A stretch of DNA of 64,000 nt from Membranipora membranacea (Eukaryota; Bryozoa; Gymnolaemata; Cheilostomatida; Membraniporidae), in NCBI GenBank assembly GCA_914767715.1, contig OU612066.1:12841001-12905000 (forward strand), read 5' to 3'. The notes beneath the pieces are model-generated. The model did not search any database. It had not been told where the DNA came from and saw only the letters and a program-made list of their open reading frames with translations. The first letter of the stretch is position 1, and every line of letters begins with the position of its first letter. Below, one piece after another: positions 36,340-47,940 of this stretch. The position numbers and the translations under genes were made by a program.

Positions 36340-39276
36340 TAAATTCATCAGTACAAAGTACCAGTTCTCAAATGATAAGACACCTTCATACATAGCCGGA
36401 GCAGTGTATGATTGTGGTATGCTGTTGCCTCCGTTCCTTGGCGGTGTTATTGTAAGTAAATGCATATTTAAATATTTATCAGGATTGCCCAACAAGTGAT
36501 GATTGTCCATATATATATCTTTTGTAATCATGTTCATAATGGTGCCTCTGAACAAATCATGTCATAAAGCTGGAAAAATCTCTAGTTACATAAATACAAA
36601 TACTTTAATATTAAATTTTATACTACAGGATATTGTTGGGAAAAGAGGCTATCTTATATTACTGAGTGCCATGTTGACTATTCCAGTTTTCGTTATATTG
36701 GCATTCACATCATTGTATCCACTTATCGCTACTCTTGGGTTGGGATTTACGTACTCTCTTGCTGCTGTAAGTATGACATTGTAGAGATTTTGTGAGAGCC
36801 ATTTTAATATTCCGAAAAAACCATTGGCTAACGGTTTATAGCATGTTTCACTAACAGAGATGTACTTTTATAATATGAAGCGGTTTATACTTTTTTTATA
36901 TATTATTGGTACCTTCCTCATCTCAACAACAAGAAAATATTAGGTCAGAACTATGGAGGTATGTTTGAGAGCTTATTTTTGTTTGTGTTTCAAGATTTTA
37001 ACTGGTATCACTATTAAAGTAGCATTCAACCATGGCGCCACTAAATATGAATCATCTTGCAATTTGCCTTCACAGGTAGGCAACATACTCAACAATGATG
37101 AATCAAGGTGTAAGCTCTGGTTCTGCCAAACAGGGCAGTCAGCAGCCCTTAAACCACAATGATTGCAAATAAACTGAATCACTTTGGGAGGCTTTGTTTT
37201 GTTTATGATCTCATAGAAAATGCTTAATTTGTTTGTATTGTAGATTTTTTGTAACATTGCTTTTGTAGATTCTTTTGAATTCGAGAAAACTGTTTATGCA
37301 TTTGGAGAAAAAAACAAAAAATAACTGCTTTCATTTACAGAACAAATACTGTTATACATTTATAATTCCCAATAATATATTTATTTTGAGAGTATAATCA
37401 CTTGGCCCGTCTTCTTGGGTATTCTAGTTACTGAAACAAAATGGTGGAAGAGAGTTTGTAATTGGAAGACTTAAAATTTTTCTAATTTTATATTAAATTT
37501 AAATGTGCAAATTTAAAAGGAGTACATCATTACACATCAAATATCAAAATCAGACTGCTACTTGAACGATTTTGCTTTCTGTGTGCAATTATTGCGTATT
37601 CGTGAAAACGGTCTAACAGCTGTTTTGCTATATTGACACGAAACTTATGTAAAATATTGACATCGGCGACATTGGCTAGCTACTGTTAACAAGAGATACT
37701 GTTTTGAGTTTTCCAATTTCAGTGTATTGGGGTATCTTTTCTTGATCTGAGGTTTACTAATTGTATTGCAATACTAAACATTTTTAATTTGGTGTCTTGG
37801 TTATTGACTGTGTATATTTTCTATTCAGGCATCAACTTGGGCATCCATTCCACTGGTAGTGAAGGATTCTGTTGTTGGCACTGCTCTGGGTATAGCTTCT
37901 TCCATACAGATGATAGGGGTTGGTCTGTGCAACGTGAGCGTTGGTGCTATTCTAGGAGATGATAAAGGGTAAGAATATTCAAGGAATCTTTTCAGAATCT
38001 TCCCACAAGTGTGATATAAATTCATCTCAATGTTGGTGCATACTAAATGATGGATAAGGAACAAACCAAGTTATATATGTGAGAGGGATCACGATAGCAA
38101 ACAAAAAATCATCAGAGAATTTGCTGAATGAATTGTTTTTTAATACAGCATATACTGAAATGTTTTTTATACTTCAGGGTATCACATGAGGAGAAGTTAT
38201 TAAGATGGAAGTATGTCATGATACTCCTTTTGGGGATCACTCTTGCCTGTGTGGTTTGTGCATTTCTACTCAATCTCAATGATAAAAGAAAGGTTAGTCC
38301 AACATCTCTATATGTTCCATGAAGAACTCTTTGGGTTTGCTTCGCCGACTAAAGCACTCACTGGCTGTGCATCAAATGATCCATGAACTACATCAGCTTC
38401 TGTTTGACACTCGGAACCTGTGAAGTGATTATTTCGTGTGTTTCTGTGGCCTTTTGATTTGAATGTACCAATTTGTTATTTTAGGGAGGTGTCCGATACA
38501 ATATGTTGTTGGGCGAACAACTACTAAATCATGGTCCTTAATGCAGACAAACCCAAATACTTCCAAATCCTAGCCTTCCTGATTCTAAATCAATAATAAT
38601 AATCATCTTTGATCGATATGTACCAAAGCCAAATAGTGCAAGCAGTAAGTTGCCTGCCTGGTACCTGTTCAATCATTTTATTGAATGACTGGCAGTTGCT
38701 GACCTCAACACCTTGCCAGAGATCCTCAACATGAACTGCCATGCCTAGGCAATTCAGCTCAAGATCAATTCAAGACACCTGCTAACACCATCTTCAAGGT
38801 GTAAAGGATCCATGCCAACTGAATTTGACTTTTAGATTAAAATATCCGCACTGTTCAGCAAGGGCAATCAATACTTTCAAGCTGGAAGTATTTTGAAGTG
38901 AAAAATATTTAATATTGTTTGCCACATCCAAAGTATTTTTATTTTTTGACGCTTACTCTTCTTTTATATGGAAACAATTCTGGATAAAGAGTGTTGAGCC
39001 AGCGAACAAAGCACAACCCAATGACAATATTGGTGCATGAACAAATTTTACTTAACCAAATGCTGAGGAACTGGCAATTTTGATCCCATTTTGTTTCTCT
39101 CCTTGCAGAAAGGGATACTAAACATCAGCAGGTCAGAGAAGGAGGAGAGAGAGAAACAAGGAATGAGAGATCAGTACAAATCATCTACATCATCAGTAGA
39201 TAGTGAGACTGATGAACTACCTCTCACTGAGACCGACAGGCTACTACCTCACAGCAAGGCTGGGGCCATTAATTGA
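36340..39276 (+). pseudogene. Copy C, 3' part: type 2 MFSD1-like exons 8-12, headless
   Basis: Exons 36340-36451, 36629-36766, 37829-37968, 38178-38292 and 39109-39276 are all open and closely match copy B, including the C-terminal ETDRLLP di-leucine motif. Type 2 exons 1-7 and the type 2 promoter region are missing. Because type 1 exon 10 ends in phase 2 and type 2 exon 8 begins in phase 2, splicing across the junction would be in frame and would repeat the segment covered by exons 8-10. Lesions in the upstream half make a full product unlikely. A candidate poly(A) signal lies at 39717-39722. Confidence 0.85.
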
Positions 39277-40910
39277 GATAATTATCCATTTCAAAACAAG
39301 GGGTTGCATCAGTTCTGTATTTGCTTGTCCAATGTTATAGAAAATAACAATTCACGCGCTAGCTAGAGGGCAGCATGCTTCAGTTGTGATAACAGGATTA
39401 AGCCATCAGTACAAACTTATCGATATGAAATTCTATTGCGTTGGCCAGCAGTCTTATCTCCATTCTTGTTCACATTTATTGGGTAACTCGTATCCCTTAT
39501 GGGCTGCTAGATTGAATGATCGATTCCGCTAAATGTCTAGTAATACAAGCTTTCGTTTTAACAATAATTCTGATGCTTTCTATGGTGAACACATATCTGT
39601 GTAGAAGTTTATGTAATGGCTGCAATAGCGGTCTGTTCTGGTTGTCATTAGACAGCAGATTATTCCATATAGTGAGGTCAAAAACGCTACGTTCATTTTT
39701 ATACATTTTTGTTCAAAATAAAGACGCCTGGCGCCTCTACTTTTTTCCTATTTAGATGAGGGTATATGTGTTAGGTTGAGGTGTTCTATAAAGTGATCTG
39801 ACCTGCCAAGATGGCAAGTTGATGACATTGTTTAAATGCATCTTCGATTATTGTGTAGGATTTCGGTGGTTTCAGAATTGAATCATCAGATAAGAGTACA
39901 TCTTTAAACATTGACAATCGAAGTAAACTCACAAGACATCTTTTAAAGATTCTGCTGTCATCTTTCATGACTTTACTTTACTCATATTTGTTTGTGTTAT
40001 CCCCGGCCCATGTAACAGTATATACACCTTAATCTCTCAGCATCCTTTAATGTTTGTGACAAAAATTCTATCAATGCGTTTTTTTTGCAGAGTCACATTG
40101 ATTGCCCGCAACTTCAAAAACAGTGAAATATATAGTAGATTGGTTGCACATTGTGCTGCAAGCTTTGCAAATCTGTTGGTTAAATTAAACATCAAAAGTC
40201 AAACCTGCAAATATCAGAATTTACTCTATGCATTTCAGTTATGTGCCGATGTGATATTTCACTACTCTCTTTTTCCGTGACATAACACTAATAGCATTTT
40301 TTTATTTCAGTGCACACTACAGAGTAGTATTTGCGGACATTTATCTTCTTGTACAAGGAACATAGTAGTGTATTCAATTGAAAGTGAATAGATAGCCAGA
40401 TTATTTGCCCCAGTGCTTCAGTTTCAAAAAGCAAACTGCCACCACTCAAGGGCAAATATAATTCGTAGAAAAATGGATGTTAATAATTGAACAAAGTAAC
40501 TGAATAAATAATGCACATCACAGCTATAAGCTATAAGAACATAAGCAAGTTGCTGTATTGTGGGTAACATTGTGAATTGGTCCCTAATGGGTCCATCTCT
40601 TATCACAATATTTAAGAAATAAATCTGGTCATGGCATAGTGAAATACTCATGTTCACAGGAAATCCCATAGCGCAGTGTTTTGCTATCACTCTCAAATTG
40701 TGCACATGGTAGTTATTTTATTGATATTTAAAGAGGAAGGAATGAAGGTGGTGCATGGGGATTAATCATGTGAAGTGACAGGCAAGACCATTGGCTGATC
40801 AATGTAATTAGAGGCAGAGAATGGCCCTGGTCTCCGCCTCTAACAGCCAGTCCACGTTGCGTTCTCAAGTGGTCAAGTGTGTTATATAAGAAATTGTGAT
40901 TCGCAGACAC
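39277..40910. other. 3' flank of copy C (duplicate of 18365-20066)
   Basis: Sequence tracks the flank of copy B closely, with small indels (about 40010-40070 is shorter). No gene is supported. Identity to unit I ends at about 40910. Confidence 0.6.
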
Positions 40911-41278
40911 ACTTATAAACAGCACACTTAATTGACCTTGACATTTTAACCTGGAATTTCCACCCACTGCGTGCTGTTGAAAAGCAAACTGAAAAAAAGT
41001 TTACTTTTGGGGTCTTTGTCAGTTAATCAGCAGAACACAGGCGCGCCCAGGTGCGTGAGACATCATCAGTGGTACCCACAACGCCCAGCAACGCCAAGCA
41101 AAGCCAGTATGCAGTCCAGCGTTGCATATACAGTGGTAGGTGAAGTTGTACATAACAAAAGGTACAACACCTGACACAACAAAGGCAGCGTTGTGCCAGG
41201 CGTTGTAGCATGCATGGAATATGGCGTGGTAGCAGGCGTGCATGTGGCGTGGTTGGTGGTGCAAGATGACCACTTTCC
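40911..41278. other. GC-richer unit II-specific segment with inverted repeats
   Basis: These ~368 bp replace about 1.5 kb of unit I that carries the apple/PAN ORF and TATA module 1. Composition is visibly richer in G+C than the surroundings. It contains short inverted repeats, such as gttgtac with gtacaac around 41140-41165 and repeated caacgcc / ggcgttg words. Several overlapping minus-strand frames are open across it, but none has a recognisable domain; this is probably composition. It may be a foldback element or a filler sequence at a deletion. Confidence 0.4.
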
Positions 41279-42210
41279 GATTTTCCATATCTGTGTACAT
41301 ACATGGTCAAGTTTTAATTGTTGGTTATTATACTGTGAGGGATAATGACCTGAAACCATAACAGAATTTGTTTAGAAAATTATTTGATGGTGAAGCTAAT
41401 CTTACTGCAATTACTAACTACAAGCTGGATATTGAGTGTTTTCTGTTAGTGTTCTCTCTTGTCCAAGCCAATTGGCTCTGATTTGATTGGTTGTTTGGTT
41501 GGAAAGAGTCCATATGCCAGGCAACTGAATGTCCCTATCTTGATATTGTTAAAGCGAAACTGCATTCCTAATCACTTGCTATCATTGAATCGTACTATTC
41601 TTAGAAAAGCATTTTCAACTCACCATTCTCCACTTCACCAATTTTCATTTGACATCGAGCTCAGTCCCTAGTAGCTTTTTGGAGTGTGCGCAATGTTTGA
41701 TTATTAAAAAAAATCAATTTTCTGTGAGCAACAATTTGTATAAACTAGTGTTTTTTTCTTTTATTTGGTTTATTTTATTTATGCCTTTCTTGATAATATA
41801 AAACAATAAAACACTATGAAACAAATCCATAAATCAATGAATATTTTATTAGAGACTGCACTATTAGTCAGGTGACTGTCACATGGTCATACAGTAGAGA
41901 TGGCACCCTCTACTAGGGACAGCCAATCACATAGCATTTCACATAGCAAATCACATAAACATCTATAAACTTAAATTATTTGAGGATTGAGGAGTTCATA
42001 AAATCAAGTAAGTATTCCTAAATTGAGTGATTACTGTTTATAAGGCTATGACTGAGCTGCTGTTCCAGGATTGAGTTCAGTGCTTGCTATATATCATTAG
42101 GTAGTAAAGTACAATCTGGCCTGGCATTGACTCTCTCCCTCCCACCAGCCAATCAGAGCCAACACAATGGCTAGCCTTTTTATATACAATGATGAATTAC
42201 TGATTTCCAG

Positions 42211-42990
42211 ATAAAGCTGTGCGTGCACCAGTGATGCAAAGGGTTGGTTATGCACACATTAATGTGATTACTGATGGGCAATGGATGGATTCCTATGAGA
42301 AAGACAGTCCTCAGGAGAGGGCAGAAGTATATTCATCTTCAATAAATCTAGATGAGATGTGGCTTGAGGTTGATCTGAGGAATGATCACCTCATATGTGC
42401 TGTTAATATTTACATCAGACCTGGTAAATATGCAGATATTCTTGTTTTTATCCTTGTGGATGAAATAAATCATTATAATTTCCAGTTGACAGTATATAGC
42501 CATTTTTGACTGTCTTTATATAACAACCTCTTTTTAGCCGACTTGTCCATACCGAAATTTCTGAAGGTGTCAGTCTCATAAGTGGAAGGGTAGAGGCATG
42601 AAAAATTACTTAAATGTTTTGTAATTATACTTGGCAGAAGTTGACGGAGAGTCTTTGTACATTTGCTTGAACTGCTGAATTATTACCTGATACAAATACA
42701 ATATTCTGATTCATTCAAGGTCAAAGAAGAAGAGAGATGAGAGTTTCTGTTGTATACAGTGATGACGATTCATATTCCGTTGACAAAGAATGCGGATACC
42801 ATGCAGGAGATCTGCCTCACCATGGCAGCTTATTGAATGCCACACACCAATGAGTGGTCGGTATGTCAGAGCTGATCTGTACTGGGTCAAGTCAAGCATT
42901 ACTAGACTTATGAATTCTATGAATTCCTTATTTATGGCTATTAATTTGTGTTCAACTTACTATTTCCTTCTTCGAAATCAGTATAATTGA
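42211..42990 (+). pseudogene. Fucolectin/F5-8C-like gene fragment with frameshift (unit II)
   Basis: Exon 42211-42423 (213 nt, phase 1-1) matches unit I 22279-22491 and encodes NVITDGQW, MWLEVDL and NIYIRPG. A following exon from 42720 continues in phase with GQRRREMRVSV, then CGYHAGDLPHHG, and the expected end of the domain, ECHTPMSGRYVRADLYWVK. That last part lies in a different frame: a one-base shift within about 42825-42835 sends the first frame to TGA at 42851-42853. The domain type is a secreted fucose/galactose-binding lectin fold. It is a broken copy or contains a sequencing error. The exon encoding any signal peptide is not identified. Confidence 0.65.
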
Positions 42991-45609
42991 GTTTTTTGTT
43001 GGCAACAGTATTTTGTAGGGCAATTCATAGATATACACTGTAACCGTGGGAGTTGTGCTTGGTGTTAGGCGTCTGGTGATCGATGTTATAGCATTGACAA
43101 AGCCCGCTTTTGTTCCAAAACTGTGTTCTATCCATATATCTACCGCTTTATCTAATTAGCTTTCTTTCTGACTGCGAGTCATTGCTTTCCATACAATGTT
43201 GAAAGCATTTCACCAGTTTACTGTCACTGGTCACCCAGATATTGCAAGGGTCACATCTCTCAGCCAAGTGCTCTAATCTATGTTGCAAGTGATTCTTACT
43301 TTTATATTCCTGCAGTTTAATATCTTACTGATACATGCATCACATTCCATCACATCACATTGCATGTCCACTTTGTTTTCTGTGGTATCAGATATTTCAT
43401 TTTCAGTTGCATTTTCAGACATTCTATTATCATCTTTGGCATTCCAATTTTAGCTAGATGTGATCCTTACTAGTCGACATTTATAGTTGCTCACTTACTA
43501 TCGGATTTTCTATTCCCCCATAATGTGTGAGTTTGTATCAATCGTAATTTTCAATGTTAAATTTGTATGCCATGTAATACCATAACTCAATACAGAGCCA
43601 TTATGATCTTGTTTTTTTGCATAATTTCAATCATGTTGTAAACATACTATACCTTCAACACATGTCTTGGAACGCAGCAATCCAAGTTACAGGATTACCA
43701 GATGACTGGAGATGTTTAATATAATCATTAGCACTCTACTACCTGCGTCATTCACGGGATAAACTATCTATTCGAAACATACACAGTTCTGAATATTCGA
43801 CAGTATAACAAGTAAAAGAATTATCGCCTTGTACTACCCAAAGTTTTCAATATTCATTGTTTTTTTCCATTTTTATTTGTGATTAAAAATTGCTGATTAA
43901 GATTACAAAACTATAATAATTGATACCAAAGAATGTTGGTTGGAAAAATTCTTTTATGTAGGTCAAAACTGGGACTAAAATTCACATCTGACGGGCTTAG
44001 AGTTATCATTGAAAAACATATTAAGCTTTCATCACCGTTTGAGGAAAACATTCAACCTTCTCAAAGGAGCAGAATGCTGTTATATCTTTCATATTTGTTT
44101 TGACAGCACATATCTACCTACTTCAACCACACAGTGCCATTAAACCCAATAAAAAAAAAAAAAAATATATATATATACCCAAGAGGATGATTTTTAGCAT
44201 GGGAGAAAGCTAGCTCGCTCTGAAGTTATTGAGTTATTTATGTCTCTGCTGTTAGCTCACATGGAATGACTTATTATCCTAAAAAATTTAGCAGCCTTGT
44301 TTTTGTATTTTTCGATATTATGAATAAATTATATGATCATATCGAGGGTGCCACAGGACAGTTTTCTAAGCTCAAATCTGAGCCTGTGTTCATAGTTGCC
44401 CTCTCTTTATTTGGGTACTCTTTAGTCCATGCAGCGTAAGAAAAAGGGGCCGAAATGGGCTATGACATCAAATATCCTGGCACATGACATTCTTGCATTC
44501 GGAGACATTGACAATCGGTTGCGAACATAATTGCTCCCAACTGTGAGGGAATTACCATGATCGATAGGTGTGTAACATATTCAGCTACGTTGTTGAAGAT
44601 CGAGAGCGTTTTAATTATGATCCGATCATTATAGCACTGCAAATTCCTAAACTGACTCTGCTGATGGATTTTTGAAAGCTGATTCTCTTTTTTCAAAAGA
44701 AAATAAGATATGAAAAAATGTGGGAATACAATAATTTTGACTACTAATTCTCATCGCTGAGTTCAGTTTTTAGTCAAATTACAGTGTCAAGATGTGTGCC
44801 ATATTGATTTTCTAATGTATTATAAATAAATAGATCATTAATCATCTTGCTTTACGCCATGAAATATGGCTCAATGTAGCCTGTCTTGAAACACGCTAGG
44901 CTCGGTAGGCTTAGTTCGGTGTTTCGTGATGTCAAAAGTTATTAGGATGTAAATTTGAGCATAGCAAATTGGTAAAAGTGAGTCACATTAAAATTGTTTT
45001 TATTTATTTGTTTAAAGAGGTTTTCTAGAAAGTTTACAGATAACAGAGTAGTTAAAAAGTAACTTGTTGACCTGTTTTTGTCCATATTAATATTCCCACA
45101 ATAAAACCCCTGTAGATAGACCACCGTGTCTTTATAATTGATGCTTGATCTGAATTGCAGCCCATCTTTAAGGCATGGTTCCAATGCTTTCATTGGGAAA
45201 AGATTGAGTATTCATAGACATAAATATAATAAGGTCATAATCATTATGTACATGATAATAAATTATTATTTTGGCTTAAAAATTAGTTATCGAATATGAA
45301 TGATAATGATTCTTGGTCTGCATTGTTTTTGCAAGCTATGTGTCAATGTTCGATTTTGCCTCATATGGATAACGAACAATGGCAGAGCTTGAAGTCGGCC
45401 AAAATCAATTTTCAGCAGGATTAGTCCTTTAACATGTAAGGAATTCTCCGCAGCAAACTGAAATCAATCCTTTACCCACCAAGTAAAAAAGCTGCCATAA
45501 CTAATTTGCTTTTCCTAAAAGTTTTAAAGTCCTACGTGCCAAAGGTGGTGCACGGGGATTAATCATAATTAGTATTTGCTATTGACAAGCAACAGCTCAA
45601 ATTCCATAG
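42991..45609. other. Unit II-specific linker sequence, no gene seen
   Basis: About 2.6 kb has no counterpart in unit I, which at this point carries its own 22669-27204. It is AT-rich and includes an A-run followed by a short (ta)n tract near 44150-44176. Two minus-strand frames (44460-44696 and 44942-45193) have no recognisable domain. Similarity to unit I resumes at about 45610 (cctccccatatttgg). Confidence 0.45.
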
Positions 45610-46024
45610 TCTAGCTATAGTAGCACCTCCCCATATTTGGTATCACTTTGAAGGTCTTCGACTTATTAAGAGCACCATGGCAACCTCTTAGGTAGCCTCA
45701 TGGACAGAATTTTTCTTAAAAACTAAGGTGGTCTCCTCTTTATTGCTCTATAAATATGTATGAGATAAATTCAGACTATGGTGCCCTGATGTTGGAAAAG
45801 TCTTTGAAAACATGATAATTGGCATGTGTTTTGCCATATGTTTTTACCCGATCTTTGAAGGTTAAATCTTCATCATCACAAAATCACATCAACGTTTCCC
45901 TTCAGCATACAAAACACAATTTGAAAGTCACTCAATTTTTTAGAGCTCGTTACCCAAAGGTTAAATGAAGGGTGTCTACATGAAGAATACAAATATTTAT
46001 TAATTTTTGGAGGTTGAAACTTAC

Positions 46025-46212
46025 AACCGGATGTCACATCATCGCACCCTGCCTCATCTTCACCACCAGAACACTCCTCATCTCCATCACAAACCCATGT
46101 GCTGTTGATGTAGACTCTGTTGATGTTGAAGATGACATGAAAAATGCTCCACTCATTGTTGGGTCGATGAATGATATCTCAGTAGGTGTCACGTCAGTTG
46201 TAGATTCTATCT
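46025..46212 (-). pseudogene. Truncated LDLa exon fused to Ser/Thr-rich exon (unit II)
   Basis: The minus-strand Ser/Thr-rich exon (from 46212) joins directly, at about 46100/46101, to the second half of an LDLa module (WVCDGDEEC, then GGEDEAGC) that ends at a good donor (46024-46023). The two halves are in different frames. The LDLa half is not the one found at 27783-27890 in unit I, so it derives from another repeat of the parent gene. This is a deletion scar between two exons of one LDLa gene. Confidence 0.65.
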
Positions 46213-46719
46213 CTGAGAATGGAGAAGGATCTGTCATGATATGAAATTTAATGACTGATAGAATGAATATATATATAAGTATAGGCCCCATATATATGAA
46301 TCAGTTTTATTTGGAGATCAATTCAGTTGGACACATGAAACCATGCTCAAACAAAACTGAATTTAAAAAAAATCAAGCTAATTTGCTAAACATATTATTG
46401 TATACAAGGGCTGATCTATTGAAAGTTCGTTTGTCTGTTATAAAGTGGTGGTGGCAGGGGTGATTGTCGTAGAGTGATTGAGTTTATTGACTTGTATAAC
46501 GTAGTTGATAATAAAAACACCCAAATACTACATGAAACCGACTGCCTTCAATTGAGCATGGTTTTTCCAAACAATAGCAATATTGTTAAGGTTTCCAGTG
46601 GAAAACACAGTGAAAGATGGGTTATCCTGCACTGCATTAAGAACAATTAATGGGTATGGTTAATTTTGCTTTCTTTAAAGGCAGCAATTAGTCACAACTT
46701 TGAGAATATGACCCACTTA

Positions 46720-47940
46720 CGCTGACTTGAAATCTCAAAAATTATACCAAGGGTGGGTATCATGGTTTTTTTTCGCCAAGGACAAATAATAGATTCGCTT
46801 CTAACCAGCCTCATAAAGAGGAGCAACTCCTGCTCGTCTCAAATCTGAAATCCGTTTGGCTCTGTGGGTCTTTGTTCTCCGTCAGCGGTCGTTTTAATGA
46901 GGCTCACTTTTGCTCTAAGAAAACATGCCAAACGGCAGCATTGAAAAATTAAATATCTTCCGGATTCTAATCAAACTCCGACCAGTTCAAGCTCTTATTG
47001 GCCTTATTCAAAATCCAGAATATGGAGATCCTCGGATAATCTGGTGGGTAATTACGCTGACTTGAAATCTCAAAAATTATACCAAGGGTGGGTATCATGG
47101 TTTTTTTTTGCCAAGGACAAAAAATAGATTCGCTTCAAACCAACCTCATAAAGAGGAACAACTCCTGCTCGTCTCAAATCTGAAATCCGTTTGGCGCTGT
47201 GGGTTTTCGTTCTCCGTCAGCGTTTGTTTTAACGAGGCTCACTTTTGCTCTAAAAAACATGGAGGTCCTCGGATAATCTGGTGGGTAATTACGCTGACTT
47301 GATATCTCAAAAATTTTACCAAGGTTGGGTATCATGGTTTGTTTTCGCCAAGGACAAAAAAGAGATAAACTTCAAACCTACCTCAAAAAGAGGAGCAACT
47401 CCTTCTCGTCTCAAATCTGAAATCCGTTTGGCTCGGTGGGTCTTTGTTCTCCGTTAGCTTTTGTTTTAACGAGGCTCACTTTTGCTCTAAATAACATGCC
47501 AAACGGCAGCATTGAAAAATTAAATCTCTGTTGGATTCTTATCAAACTCCGACCAGTTTAAGCTCTTATTGGCCTCATTCAAAATCCAGAATATGGAGAT
47601 CCTCGGATAATCTGGTGGGTAATTACGCTGACTTGAAATCTCAAAAATTATACCAAAGGTGGGTATCATGGTTTTTTTTCGCCAATGACGAAAAATAGAT
47701 TCGCTTCAAACCAACCTCATAAAGAGGAGCAACTCCTGCTCGTCTCAAATCTGAAATCCGTTTGATTCTGTTGGTCTTTGTTCTGTCGGATTCTTATCGA
47801 ACTCCGACCAGTTCAAGCTTTTATTGGCCTTATTCAAAATCCAGAATATGGAGATCCTCGGATAATCTGATGGGTAATTACGCCGACGTGAAATCTCAAA
47901 AATTATACCTGTCGGATTCTTATCAAACTCCGACAGATTC
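46720..47940. repeat. ~335-bp tandem repeat array (unit II)
   Basis: Monomers start at 46720, 47055, 47292, 47626 and 47881, with spacings 335, 237, 334 and 255 and a truncated last unit. The 335-237-335 pattern matches unit I, showing that the array was duplicated as a block and then altered at its 3' end. Confidence 0.85.

Noticed and set aside
41019-41359. Three overlapping minus-strand ORFs of 93-97 codons in the GC-richer segment
   Set aside because: Simultaneous openness in three frames reflects low stop-codon density from composition and repeats; His/Cys-rich products have no domain.
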